A stretch of DNA of 64,000 nt from Gloeocapsa sp. DLM2.Bin57 (GTDB lineage: Bacteria; Cyanobacteriota; Cyanobacteriia; Cyanobacteriales; Gloeocapsaceae): the NCBI GenBank assembly GCA_007693955.1, contig RECR01000066.1, positions 79,506 through 143,505 on the forward strand, written 5' to 3'. Positions 1 to 8,503 of the stretch are shown here, in pieces. The notes under the pieces were generated by a model. It was not told the DNA's origin, did not search any database, and worked only from the letters and a program-made list of their open reading frames with translations. Each line of letters begins with the position of its first letter. Position 1 is the stretch's first letter. Position numbers and translations under genes: made by a program.

Positions 1-518
1 TAAAAATAAGCGGTATAATCGGCGCTAGTTACTGCATTTAAACCTACTCCTCCCTCTATCTCCACGATTTGACCAAATTCGTTTTGTTTAACGTATTGAC
101 TAGCTTCTTGTTGGAGTTGTTGCCATTTTTCGATTAATTCGACAGTGGGATTCTCCATTAATTCAGCAAAGGTTGCGTCTAAACGCGCTAAGACTTTTTT
201 TTCTTCTTGATAGTTGGTTGTTCCTATCTTAGTAGTTCCCTTGAAGGCTAAATGTTCTAAATAATGTGCTACTCCTGTCTGACCATCAGGTTCATCCACT
301 GCCCCTACGTCAGCATATGTCACAAATGAGATTACGGGTGCTTGGTGATTCTCTAGGATAATAAATTTTAGACCATTATCTAGGGTAAATTCTTGTAAAC
401 TTTCCGTGACTTGATCTAAATAAGGTTGAATTGCTTCTGCTGCATTAACTGGTAAGATTAAGCAATTTAAGGCAAAATAAAGGGGTACAATCGTCAAAAA
501 CAAAATTTTCGTTAACAT
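1..518 (-). CDS. M16 family zinc peptidase (N-terminal part, cut by window edge)
   Basis: Reading leftward from ATG at 518, the frame is open to the window edge. The product starts with a hydrophobic secretion signal (LTKILFLTIVPLYFALNC...) and then the N-terminal half of a pitrilysin/insulinase (M16) domain. The inverted zinc motif HxxEH is visible as HYLEHLAFKGT. Family knowledge: M16 peptidases are zinc metallopeptidases, usually ~400-500 residues in this secreted/periplasmic class, so roughly a third is present. The C-terminal part lies outside the window. It is divergent from the TetR gene at 616. The substrate cannot be inferred. Confidence 0.85.
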   Translation of the reverse strand, partial: MLTKILFLTIVPLYFALNCLILPVNAAEAIQPYLDQVTESLQEFTLDNGLKFIILENHQAPVISFVTYADVGAVDEPDGQTGVAHYLEHLAFKGTTKIGTTNYQEEKKVLARLDATFAELMENPTVELIEKWQQLQQEASQYVKQNEFGQIVEIEGGVGLNAVTSADYTAYF

Positions 519-544
519 GAGTCTCTTAATAACAATCTGTAAAG

Positions 545-564
545 TTTAGCGAGATTTAGCGGGA
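545..564. repeat. Tandem 10-bp repeat in divergent promoter region
   Basis: TTTAGCGAGA (545-554) is followed at once by TTTAGCGGGA (555-564), between the divergent peptidase and TetR genes. It is positioned where an autoregulatory TetR operator could lie. However, TetR operators are normally palindromic and this is a direct repeat, so an operator role is only a guess. Confidence 0.25.
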
Positions 565-615
565 TTTTTATAGCAAAATAACAATAAGTCTCCTCAATTA
601 GACACTTTAAATATT

Positions 616-1257
616 ATGCAAGTTTTTCGGTTCAAAAATACCAACAAAAATTCAACTCACAACGATTCTAGAGAAGAAAAAATCCGTAAACGTATTTTAA
701 AACAAGCTCAAAGTTTATTTGCTAGCAAGGGTTTTGATGGCGCTACCACTAAAGATATCGCTGCTGCTGCTCAAATTGCTGAGGGTACACTTTTTCGTTA
801 TTTTCCCAATAAAAAGGCTATTCTCATAGAAGTGGTAACCGAGGGTTGGGTAGAAATTCTCACCGATTTACTCACTGAGTTAAGCGAAATGGATAACTAC
901 AAAGCGGTAGCAAAAGTAATGCGCAAAAGAATGCTCAGACTAAAAGACAGTGGCGAATTGTTTCGCGTTTGTTTTCTAGAAGCGCAATTTCATCCCGATT
1001 TGCGCGATCGCATTCAGACAGAGATTATTAGTAAAATGACTACTGTTGCTGAAGCTTTTTTTCAAACCGCTATGGATAAAGGTATTTATCGTCGTAGTAA
1101 TCCTCGTATTGTCGCTCAAGTCTTTTTAGGAATGTTTGCGATCGCTGGTTTTTCTAACCATACCATCATTGAACCCGACGCGTCACCTGAAGTATTACAA
1201 GAAATGGCTGAGGGTATCGCTGATATTTTCCTTCATGGAGTTTTAGCAGATAAATAA
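616..1257 (+). CDS. TetR/AcrR family transcriptional regulator
   Basis: 213 residues, normal for the family. An N-terminal helix-turn-helix DNA-binding domain lies at about residues 24-72 (AQSLFASKGFDGATTKDIA, then GTLFRYFPNKKAIL), with the typical F-x-x-K-G-F and YFPNK landmarks. The rest is a helical ligand-binding domain whose effector cannot be predicted. First gene of an apparent operon: two bases separate its stop from the next gene, and the two after that overlap their predecessors. It may therefore regulate these membrane-protein genes or the divergent peptidase. Confidence 0.88.
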   Translation: MQVFRFKNTNKNSTHNDSREEKIRKRILKQAQSLFASKGFDGATTKDIAAAAQIAEGTLFRYFPNKKAILIEVVTEGWVEILTDLLTELSEMDNYKAVAKVMRKRMLRLKDSGELFRVCFLEAQFHPDLRDRIQTEIISKMTTVAEAFFQTAMDKGIYRRSNPRIVAQVFLGMFAIAGFSNHTIIEPDASPEVLQEMAEGIADIFLHGVLADK

Positions 1258-1259
1258 TT

Positions 1260-2774
1260 ATGACTATTACCACTCGTAAATATAAATCTACACATAATCG
1301 GATTTGGTTTGAGAAGATCATGGCTATTTTAGCTCTGATTAATCTTATTTTAGTCTTTTTTGACTTAACTTATATTCCCTTACGGGATTTTTGGTTACAG
1401 GGAAGACTGCAAGTTTTTGTCAAACTAGGTACATTAGAGTATGAAATACCTAATCCTCCTCTGAAGGTTTTACCCTTTAATATTACTCCATATTATGATT
1501 TAGTGAAAGGAATTGAACCTGAACGTTTTACCAGTGATTATTTACAAACCGTTGCTGAATTAAGACAACTTTTAGAAGAAAATGAGGTAAATCCTGCTCC
1601 TGAAAATATTGTTCGTATTGATACTCTCTTAGCAGATTTAAGAGAAAAAAGTGAGCAAATGATTGCTAATGATCCTTTTTCTGCTGCTAATAAAACTGGT
1701 ACGTTAGAGAGAATAAAACGCAAAATGCGTTTACACATTTTTGGTAATAAACAGGCTTCAGCTACCCAATCATTCAATATTTTTTGGTCTCGGAGTCACT
1801 TATTAACTAATCACCAACAAGAATTAGATTTTTTTTACGAACAAATTGAACCATTAATAGCGACTAATTATTTTAGACCTGTAGGAGAAACGGGACAACC
1901 AGTTGATAACTTTGGTTTAATAGATTTCCCTTTTGGGTTAATTTTCTTCGCTGAATTTCTCTTAAGAACATTGATTATTAGTCGTCGTTATACCGGTGTA
2001 AATTGGCTTGACGCGATGTTATGGCGTTGGTATGATGTGTTTTTATTTTTACCAGTTTTTCGCACTTTGCGGGTAATTCCTGTAATTATTCGTTTGAGTC
2101 AAGCTAAATTATTAGACTTACGTCGAGTCCAAAGACAAGTTAGTCAAGGTTTTGTAGCTAATATCGCGGGAGATATCACCGAAGTGGTGGTAATCCAAAT
2201 CATTAATCAACTGCAAAATTCAGTCAGAAGAGGAGAATTAGCTAATTTTATCTCTCAATATAATGACCAACAATATATTGATTTAAATGATATTGATGAG
2301 ACGAAAGAAATAGTTAAATTAGTCTCTAATCTGATGGTGAGGGAAGTTTTACCTAAACTAGAAACAGATATAGAAGCATTATTTCAACATATTTTAGGTC
2401 AAGGTTTAAAAGAATCTCCAGCTTGGCAAAGTATAGCTAAATTACCAGGAGCAGAACAAGTCAATAAAGGAATAAGTGAACAAATAGCTAAACAAGTTTA
2501 TCAAAATGTTTATAATGTTTTATTCGTTATCGTTGAAGAAGATCCTGTATATGATCAAATCTTAGAAAAACTCTTAAAAGATTTTCGTAAAATTATGACT
2601 TCAGAAATGCAAGCACAAAAAAGTATGAAAAAGATCGAATATCTGATCACTGCTTTATTAGAAGAGGTTAAAGTGAATTATGTAGAGCGTCTCGCTGAAG
2701 ATAATATAGAGGATATCTTAGAACAGAAACGCGCTTTACTGCAAACTATTAAAGAAGTAAATTATGACAGATAA
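1260..2774 (+). CDS. Conserved membrane protein with basic helix, function unknown
   Basis: 504 residues. One membrane helix at about 19-38 (IMAILALINLILVFFDL), then a long hydrophilic stretch. Two more hydrophobic segments lie near 220-243 and 257-280. The last carries regularly spaced arginines (PVFRTLRVIPVIIRL), reminiscent of an ion-channel S4-type helix. After this come about 220 hydrophilic, probably helical residues. I do not recognise a named family; resemblance to a voltage-sensor helix is visual only and no selectivity filter is seen. Second gene of the TetR operon; its end overlaps the DUF2232 gene by 11 nt. Confidence 0.7.
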   Translation: MTITTRKYKSTHNRIWFEKIMAILALINLILVFFDLTYIPLRDFWLQGRLQVFVKLGTLEYEIPNPPLKVLPFNITPYYDLVKGIEPERFTSDYLQTVAELRQLLEENEVNPAPENIVRIDTLLADLREKSEQMIANDPFSAANKTGTLERIKRKMRLHIFGNKQASATQSFNIFWSRSHLLTNHQQELDFFYEQIEPLIATNYFRPVGETGQPVDNFGLIDFPFGLIFFAEFLLRTLIISRRYTGVNWLDAMLWRWYDVFLFLPVFRTLRVIPVIIRLSQAKLLDLRRVQRQVSQGFVANIAGDITEVVVIQIINQLQNSVRRGELANFISQYNDQQYIDLNDIDETKEIVKLVSNLMVREVLPKLETDIEALFQHILGQGLKESPAWQSIAKLPGAEQVNKGISEQIAKQVYQNVYNVLFVIVEEDPVYDQILEKLLKDFRKIMTSEMQAQKSMKKIEYLITALLEEVKVNYVERLAEDNIEDILEQKRALLQTIKEVNYDR

Positions 2775-3477
2775 AAGTAATTGGGTTGATGAAGATTCCA
2801 GCGAATCCTACTATAGTAAACCTACTCCCCCTAATCAACTAAAACCTATATCTAAAGGAAAGAGTAAAACTCTAGTCATGGTAGAAACCGCTTTTTTAGC
2901 GAGTACTTCTGCTTTGATTTGGTTGATTAACTATTATTTTCCTCTAGGTCCAATTTTAAGGCTATTTTTTCCGATTCCCATCGCTTTGATTTACCTACGT
3001 CAAGGTCAACGGGCGGCTTGGATGGCTACTTTAGTGACTAGTTTGTTATTATCTGTTTTAATGGGACCTGTGCGCAGTATCGTATTTTTGATACCCTATG
3101 GCTTAATGGGAGTACAATTAGGCTTATTTTGGCGACGGGGTGCGACTTGGAATTTTTCGCTAATTGTGGGTGGAATTATTGGGACTTTTGGGGTTTTCTT
3201 CCGTGTCGCGTTGTTTTCTCTCTTTCTTGGGGAGGACTTGTGGAGTTATTTTATGGTACAAATCACGGAATTAGCTAACTGGATTTTTCTCAAATTAGGG
3301 TTATTGATTGAACCTAGTTTGTGGATGATTGAGTTATTAGCATTGGTGATGATTTTTATCAGTAATATTATCTATGTGCTGACGGTACATTTAGCAGCGT
3401 TACTGGTTTTAGATAAGTTGGGTAACCCCATTCCTCGTCCTCCTGAATGGTTAAAAACGATCCTAGACTATGATTAA
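2764..3477 (+). CDS. DUF2232 family membrane protein
   Basis: 237 residues. A polar N-terminus of about 40 residues is followed by six or more hydrophobic helices. Landmarks include FFPIPIALIYLRQGQRAAW and a PYGLMGVQLGLFWRRGA segment, typical of cyanobacterial DUF2232 proteins (distantly related to ECF-type S components). Overlaps the preceding gene by 11 nt and the following one by 8 nt, so translation is probably coupled. Family members are integral membrane proteins; the transported compound, if any, is not known. Linkage to a CobT-like gene hints at cobalamin or another vitamin, but this is inference. Confidence 0.75.
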   Translation: MTDKSNWVDEDSSESYYSKPTPPNQLKPISKGKSKTLVMVETAFLASTSALIWLINYYFPLGPILRLFFPIPIALIYLRQGQRAAWMATLVTSLLLSVLMGPVRSIVFLIPYGLMGVQLGLFWRRGATWNFSLIVGGIIGTFGVFFRVALFSLFLGEDLWSYFMVQITELANWIFLKLGLLIEPSLWMIELLALVMIFISNIIYVLTVHLAALLVLDKLGNPIPRPPEWLKTILDYD

Positions 3478-4552
3478 GGTTTATCACTCTCTAGAGCAAG
3501 GAAAAGCGTGGTTAGAGCGTCATCAAGGTAAAAAACCTGTGTTTGCTTGTATATTGGGTTTTACCGCTACAGGATTGTTAGAGGGAATTTCTGCCGCGGG
3601 TGCTACTCCTGCTCAACGTCAATATACAGCGATCGCCGATGCTGAGTTTTTAATCAATGGACCTGGTGTGACTCCTTGTTACCCTTTACCTCCTTTAGAT
3701 GTAGGTGCATCTCCTGCTTTAATTAGTCGTGCTGTAGTTAGTGCTTTAGATATTCCTGTTTATTTATTTAACGCTGGGTTACCTACTCCTCCTGTAGTTT
3801 TTAATATTAATCTAGGTGGTATGCCTGCTCTTTGTGTAAGTTCTGGTAAAGCTTTACCTGTTGAGGTAGTAAAACATCTTTTTAACCAGGGTTTAAGTTG
3901 GGGTGAGAAATTAGCCCAAGAGCATGATTATGTTATTATTGGAGAGTGTGTGGTAGGTGGAACTACGACAGCTTTGGCTTTATTGACAGCTTTAGGAATT
4001 GAGGCTAAAGATAAAGTTAATAGTAGTCATCGTCGCTGTAATCACGCGCAAAAATGGTCAATCGTACAACAGGGTTTAGAGGGGTTAACAATACCTCTGT
4101 CTCCTTTATTAGGGGTAGCGACAGTAGGTGATCCAATGCAAATCGTAGCTGCGGGAATGGCGATCGCCGCTAGTCGTTATACTGGTGTAATGCTCGCAGG
4201 TGGTACACAAATGTTAGCTGTTTATGCTTTAATTAATGCTTTAAACCTAGAAATGAGACTAGAATACATTACCATTGGTACAACTCGTTGGGTTGTGGAA
4301 GATTCTACAGGAGATACTGTCGGTTTAGCTAAAACTATAGAATCATTTTATCAATTACAGGGTTTACCTGTAATAGCGACTCAACTCAATTTTACCCATT
4401 CTCGCTATGAAACTCTCAGAGCTTATGAAAGGGGTTATGTTAAAGAAGGAGTAGGTGCAGGTGGTTGTGCGATCGCTGCTCATCTTGCTCAAAATTGGTC
4501 TCAAGTTGAGCTATTAGAAGCTATAGAAGCTGTAGCTAGTGGTTTAAGCTAA
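3470..4552 (+). CDS. CobT-like nicotinate-nucleotide phosphoribosyltransferase (UPF0284)
   Basis: 360 residues, matching the UPF0284/TIGR00303 branch of the CobT superfamily. CobT enzymes move phosphoribose from nicotinate mononucleotide to dimethylbenzimidazole, making the lower-ligand precursor of cobalamin. Glycine-rich segments (GECVVGGTTTALALLTALG, GVATVGDPMQIVAAGMAIAA, GAGGCAIAAHLA) fit the Rossmann-like fold. Last gene of the TetR-orf-DUF2232 operon. The branch is less well characterised than true CobT, so substrate identity is provisional. Its stop overlaps the convergent gene by 4 nt. Confidence 0.8.
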   Translation: MIKVYHSLEQGKAWLERHQGKKPVFACILGFTATGLLEGISAAGATPAQRQYTAIADAEFLINGPGVTPCYPLPPLDVGASPALISRAVVSALDIPVYLFNAGLPTPPVVFNINLGGMPALCVSSGKALPVEVVKHLFNQGLSWGEKLAQEHDYVIIGECVVGGTTTALALLTALGIEAKDKVNSSHRRCNHAQKWSIVQQGLEGLTIPLSPLLGVATVGDPMQIVAAGMAIAASRYTGVMLAGGTQMLAVYALINALNLEMRLEYITIGTTRWVVEDSTGDTVGLAKTIESFYQLQGLPVIATQLNFTHSRYETLRAYERGYVKEGVGAGGCAIAAHLAQNWSQVELLEAIEAVASGLS

Positions 4553-4896
4553 ATTTTGCTTCTCACGGCTAATAATTGTTCTTCGAGGGCAGCGATACGA
4601 TGGTAAGATGCGGTTAACTGCGCGGTTAGTCTCTGAATCTGAACATCTGGTGAGAGTAATTCTTCTAAATCAGATTTTTGATAATGTTCTTGACCATTGT
4701 CATTATCGTCTAAAATATCTTTATGTTTATTCTTTTGAGTTGTTTTTTGTTTTTTATAGCTAGTATAATTACTGACAGGGGTTTGTTTAGAGTCTTTGAG
4801 CAAACGTTCTAATTTATTGCTCAAGCCTTCGATAGTGCGGTAAAGTTGGTCAACTTTGTAGTGTAATTCGAGAATTTGCCTCTGCATTGATTCCAT
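4549..4896 (-). CDS. Small coiled-coil protein, function unknown
   Basis: 115 residues, all hydrophilic. A predicted coiled coil at about 1-35 (MQRQILELHYKVDQLYRTIE) and another at the C-terminus (IQRLTAQLTASYHRIAALEE) flank a charged Lys/Asp-rich linker. No signal peptide, membrane segment or catalytic motif. Start could be Met1 or Met4; no strong ribosome-binding site separates them. Transcribed alone, convergent with the CobT-like gene and divergent from the lipoprotein gene at 4985. Codon usage matches its neighbours, so it is probably real. Confidence 0.6.
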   Translation of the reverse strand: MESMQRQILELHYKVDQLYRTIEGLSNKLERLLKDSKQTPVSNYTSYKKQKTTQKNKHKDILDDNDNGQEHYQKSDLEELLSPDVQIQRLTAQLTASYHRIAALEEQLLAVRSKI

Positions 4897-4984
4897 AGTT
4901 ATTCTATTATTTAACTGGTTACTGCTATCCTAATCATACTTTTGGGTTAAATAGCAACTATTTCTGATTAATTTAATATTCCTA

Positions 4985-6061
4985 ATGTTAACTCGTCGCT
5001 CTTTATTAATTGGTTTAAGTGGTATCGTAGCAGCTAATCTTTTAACAAGTTGTCAAAATAAGCACAATGGTTTACGGGTATCTCTGTTGAGAAGTTCTAT
5101 TCCTGCGCAACTTTTAACTAAATTTCGTCAGGGAGTAGATCAAGATAGATTGATTAATTTTCAACTAGAAACTAGTTTAGACAACCTCTGGGAATTACTA
5201 GTTAATCAAGAAGCAAGTTTAGTTACTCTTGGGGATACTTGGTTAGAAAAAGCGATTAGAGAAAATTTAGTACAACCTCTAAGTAAAGAGGAGTTAAGCA
5301 ATTGGCAACAATTACCCTCTAACTATCAACAGTTGGTAACTCGCGATCGCCTTGGTTATCCTAACCCTAATGGGCAAATTTGGGGAGCACCTTACCGCTG
5401 GGGTACAATGATGATCGCTTATCGCAGTGATTATTTAAGTAAATTAGGTATTACCCCTAATGATTGGGGTGATTTATGGCGAGAAGAATTGCGCGATCGC
5501 TTTTCTTTACCTAATGATCCTCGGGAGGTTATTGGTTTAACCCTGAAAAAACTAGGTTATTCCTATAATCAAGAAAATTTAACAGCTATACCCCAATTAA
5601 AACCCGAATTAGAACGATTACATCAACAAGTTAAGTTTTATAGTTCTGACTCTTATTTACAACCGTTAATTATGGGTGATACCTGGTTAGCTGTAGGGTG
5701 GTCAACAGATATTATACCCTTAGCCAAAAATTATAGCAGAATTGAGGCGGTTATACCCTCTTCGGGAACGTCTCTTTGGGTAGATGTTTGGGTTAAAGCA
5801 ACTCAAGAAAATCATCAAGATACTAATATAATTAAACAATGGCTTGATTTCTGTTGGCAACCCCAAGCCGTTGAAGCTATTACCCGTTTGACTGATGCTG
5901 CTTCTCCGATGATTTTAAATAATCCTATCGCTGCGGAAATAGATAAACCTTTAGTAGTTGTTGACGAGAATATTTTAGAACGTAGCGAGTTTTTATTACC
6001 TTTATCTGCTGCTACTTTAGAGGAGTATCGACATCTTTGGGAAGCGGTAGTGTTGGGATAA
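4985..6061 (+). CDS. Extracellular solute-binding lipoprotein (spermidine/putrescine-type fold)
   Basis: 358 residues. The N-terminus has a twin arginine (TRRSLLIG), a hydrophobic stretch and a lipobox (LLTSC, Cys23), so export followed by lipid anchoring is expected. The body resembles type-II periplasmic binding proteins of the PotD/iron-binding group: WGAPYRWGTMMIAYRSD, LNDWGDLW-like and MGDTWLAVGWSTD segments. The usual role is to deliver a ligand to an ABC permease, but no permease or ATPase gene adjoins, so partner and ligand are unknown. Single gene with about 90 nt of upstream DNA. Confidence 0.75.
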   Translation: MLTRRSLLIGLSGIVAANLLTSCQNKHNGLRVSLLRSSIPAQLLTKFRQGVDQDRLINFQLETSLDNLWELLVNQEASLVTLGDTWLEKAIRENLVQPLSKEELSNWQQLPSNYQQLVTRDRLGYPNPNGQIWGAPYRWGTMMIAYRSDYLSKLGITPNDWGDLWREELRDRFSLPNDPREVIGLTLKKLGYSYNQENLTAIPQLKPELERLHQQVKFYSSDSYLQPLIMGDTWLAVGWSTDIIPLAKNYSRIEAVIPSSGTSLWVDVWVKATQENHQDTNIIKQWLDFCWQPQAVEAITRLTDAASPMILNNPIAAEIDKPLVVVDENILERSEFLLPLSAATLEEYRHLWEAVVLG

Positions 6062-6098
6062 TCTTAAAAACAAAGCAAATTAATTGCCTGTTGCTTGG

Positions 6099-6129
6099 CT
6101 ATAACCAATAAGATTATTAAATAACTATA
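6099..6129 (+). repeat. 31-bp direct repeat, copy 1 (left of DUF4351 gene)
   Basis: The 31-bp sequence starting CTATAACCAATAAGATTATT and ending AATAACTATA occurs here, 14 nt before the TTG start of the DUF4351 gene. It recurs without a mismatch at 7112-7142, 87 nt after that gene. The two copies are the only perfect long direct repeat I noticed in this region. Confidence 0.9.
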
Positions 6130-6143
6130 GAGATCATTTTACC

Positions 6144-7025
6144 TTGACTAGATTTATCTATGACCAATTTAATAAAGATTATCTCGAAACCCTTTTAACT
6201 CCTTATGGAGAAGTACAAGTGGCTAAACAACTTTCTGACGAAATCAGAGAAATCGACCTTTATTTTAACCCCACCGTTGCGACACTTCCTACTGAATTGG
6301 GTATCCTAGCTAAACTAGCAGCGACAAAGTCTCTATTTGAACCTTACCGTAATCCCGTTACTCCTAGAGAAATTGGCGATTGTCTGCTCAAACTTTTAGC
6401 CGTTAGAGCACAATTATACCGTGAAGGTAACCGAAATAAGCAAACTATCTTAGATTCAGACTTACCCCGACTCTGGATTATTACCCCAACAGCGTCTAAA
6501 GCAATACTGAGTCAATGTGGTGGAGAGATTCAATCCGATTGGGGAGAAGGTATCTACTTTTTGGCTAATCTATTAAGAGCGGCTATAATAGTGATACACC
6601 AGTTACCCTCTACTAGTGAGACTTTATGGTTAAGATTATTAGGAAGGGGAAAAGTACAACAACGAGCAATAGAAGAGTTAATCAACTTATCTCCAGATAA
6701 TCCTCTTAAATCAGTTATTCTAGAGATACTCTATACCTTACAAAAGAATTTAGAAGTTAATCAACCAAGTACAAACACAGAAGAGAGTGAGTTAATCATG
6801 AGACTAGCACCATTATATCAAGAAGATAGAGCCAGAGCTAAAACTGAAGAGGCTTTAAGTCTAATTCAGCGATTATTAACTAAAAAATTAGGAAATATTA
6901 ACCCTGATTTAATAACAACAATTTCTCAATTAAATTTAGAATCTTTAGAGACATTAGCCGAAGATTTAATGGATTTTACTAGTCAAGCAGATTTAGAGAA
7001 TTGGTTGAGAAATAAAATAATTTAG
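6144..7025 (+). CDS. DUF4351 domain protein, cyanobacterial Rpn/YhgA-like relative
   Basis: 293 residues from a TTG start. The N-terminus (TRFIYDQFNKDYLETLLTPY, then EVQVAKQLSDEIREIDLYF) matches the large cyanobacterial family often labelled Rpn-type or transposase-like PD-(D/E)XK proteins. The acidic E...ID residues are the likely nuclease-core remnant. The C-terminus carries a clear DUF4351 domain (LTKKLGNINPDLITTISQLN, ESLETLAEDLMDF). Family proteins occur in many paralogues, and proposed roles are in recombination or nuclease activity. The gene stands alone between two perfect 31-bp direct repeats, which suggests movement as a cassette or a collapsed tandem duplication. Confidence 0.75.
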   Translation: MTRFIYDQFNKDYLETLLTPYGEVQVAKQLSDEIREIDLYFNPTVATLPTELGILAKLAATKSLFEPYRNPVTPREIGDCLLKLLAVRAQLYREGNRNKQTILDSDLPRLWIITPTASKAILSQCGGEIQSDWGEGIYFLANLLRAAIIVIHQLPSTSETLWLRLLGRGKVQQRAIEELINLSPDNPLKSVILEILYTLQKNLEVNQPSTNTEESELIMRLAPLYQEDRARAKTEEALSLIQRLLTKKLGNINPDLITTISQLNLESLETLAEDLMDFTSQADLENWLRNKII

Positions 7026-7027
7026 GG

Positions 7028-7110
7028 TTAGGTGGAACGGTGGAACGGTGTTATTCTGAATTAAGAATTAATTATTGTTTCCTACACCCTACACCCTACA
7101 CCCTCTCTTC
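7028..7110. repeat. Intergenic GGTGGAACGG and CCTACACC repeat tract
   Basis: After the DUF4351 gene, TTAGGTGGAACGGTGGAACG contains a 9-bp tandem repeat (7028-7050). A little further on, CCTACACCCTACACCCTACA (7081 onward) is a 7-bp tandem tract ending in a pyrimidine-rich CTCTTCCCT. TTAGGTGGAACGGT recurs at 49525-49538, also just after a gene, so this is a dispersed intergenic repeat of the kind common in cyanobacterial genomes. Confidence 0.6.
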
Positions 7111-7111
7111 C

Positions 7112-7142
7112 CTATAACCAATAAGATTATTAAATAACTATA
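7112..7142 (+). repeat. 31-bp direct repeat, copy 2 (right of DUF4351 gene)
   Basis: Perfect second copy of the 31-bp repeat at 6099-6129. Here it lies between the DUF4351 gene and the end of the broken amine oxidase gene, with no start codon following it. Confidence 0.9.
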
Positions 7143-7182
7143 TAATGCCGAGAAAACCATAAAACTTATAATGTCAAATTTC

Positions 7183-7975
7183 TTAACCAATTTCTCTGAT
7201 AATAATCTGAGCAGCTAATCTACCCGTTTGAGCAGCACCATTCATATAACCGTAAAATTCATCGCTGAAATTTTCTCCTGCGAAAATCAGTTGATCTACT
7301 CTTACTTCTTGGGATATTTCCCCATCTTCTTCTACATAAAAAAATTCACTAAACTCAGTTAATTGTCCAGGTTTAAAACTAGTATAACTACCTTGAGAGA
7401 GAGGATTAGATGTCCATTGAGTTTTCTTCATAATCGCTGTAAATCAAGCCTGAATCTTCCCCTATTTGTGTAGCAATTGGGGTTAATGCTTCTACTAGTT
7501 CAGCTTCAGAAAGACTGCGACCATCGAGATAATATTTAACCAAAGGATAATCAAGAGATTCTGCGTGTTCGTTACGATTAAATAATTTTAGTTGAAAATC
7601 ATCAATTAAGCTAAGCATATCTTGGTGATTTACATTAATAAAAGACCCGCCTAAATCTGATACTAAGTCTTTACCTACTCTAGAAGTAATTGAAATAACT
7701 CTTCCTCCTAAGCGATTATTCGCTTCATAAACTGTTGCTTTGATACCGTTTTTTTGTAGTTGATAAGCTGCGTTTAAACCTGCTAAACCACCCCCAGCGA
7801 TCGCCACATGAGGAGGACTCTGACTATTTACGGGTAATCTCGGAGATACTAGACTGGTAGTTATGGCTGTAGCTGTGGCTAAAGTAACTTTTTTCAGGAA
7901 TTTACGTCTGGTGTAGGCTTTTTTGAGTAGTTTCTGTAGTTGAATAGTTAAAATACTATTACAATTAATGAGTAT
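7183..7975 (-). pseudogene. Tat-exported flavin amine oxidase, internally deleted and frameshifted
   Basis: Two overlapping reading frames encode the two ends of one flavin monoamine/L-amino-acid oxidase. The 5' frame (open 7975-7406) has a twin-arginine signal (TRRKFLKKVTLATATA). It then has the FAD dinucleotide fold VAIAGGGLAGLNAAYQL with NRLGGRV. The 3' frame (7431-7183) has the family C-terminus IFAGENFS...GYMNGAAQTGRLAA. Family members are about 450-500 residues; here only about 260 remain. The substrate-binding middle is missing and the frame shifts at 7406-7431. No ATG, GTG or TTG precedes the Tat signal in frame. Almost certainly non-functional; the GTG at 7807 would give a fragment only. 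Confidence 0.85.
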
Positions 7976-8060
7976 TTAAGCTTACTTTTATTGGATTAAA
8001 TATTAAATTTTTATAACTAAAACAATCTCTTGATTAATTAATAGTAGAATAAAAAATAAC

Positions 8061-8441
8061 GTGACTAATTTGATTAGAATCATGAAAGTTATATTAGCAA
8101 GTGTATTATTACTAAACCTGGGGTTAAATTCTGTACCTGTTTTAGCCCAAACAGAAACTCAACCAATACCAGTAACCGAGGTAGAGGAATTAAAACCAGT
8201 AGAAGGATCAGCCGCGGATTTAGCTAATCTAGACGGTATAAACAATCAAACGGATAGTTGGAGTGTAGGTGGTGATAACTATCCCAATAATGAAGCGCCT
8301 ACTTATCAAATGAGAACAGAATCAAAAGATAGCTTGATTATCTTTGAACAAAACCAGCCAAACCCTTATGAGTGGGAAAAACAGAATCATGGAGATGTAC
8401 CTAGTCAGGGTGGGACAGTACCTCTATCGAGATTTCGTTGA
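8061..8441 (+). CDS. Small secreted protein, function unknown
   Basis: 126 residues from GTG at 8061, or 119 from ATG at 8082. The later start gives a cleaner signal peptide (MKVILASVLLLNLGLNSVPV, then LAQ as likely cleavage site). The mature part is short, acidic and low in complexity (LKPVEGSAADLANLDGINNQ) with no cysteine or catalytic motif. I do not recognise a family. Divergent from the amine oxidase pseudogene. Secretion is supported by the sequence; any role is unknown. Confidence 0.55.
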   Translation: MTNLIRIMKVILASVLLLNLGLNSVPVLAQTETQPIPVTEVEELKPVEGSAADLANLDGINNQTDSWSVGGDNYPNNEAPTYQMRTESKDSLIIFEQNQPNPYEWEKQNHGDVPSQGGTVPLSRFR

Positions 8442-8503
8442 GATATAGCGAGTTACTAATTGTAATAATGCTATAATCACCAAAAATTAGTAACTTTGGC
8501 TGG

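Noticed and set aside
7081..7110. CCCTACA tandem tract as a telomere-like end or origin element
   Set aside because: Only three to four units, ordinary chromosomal genes on both sides, and a related tract is found elsewhere between genes.
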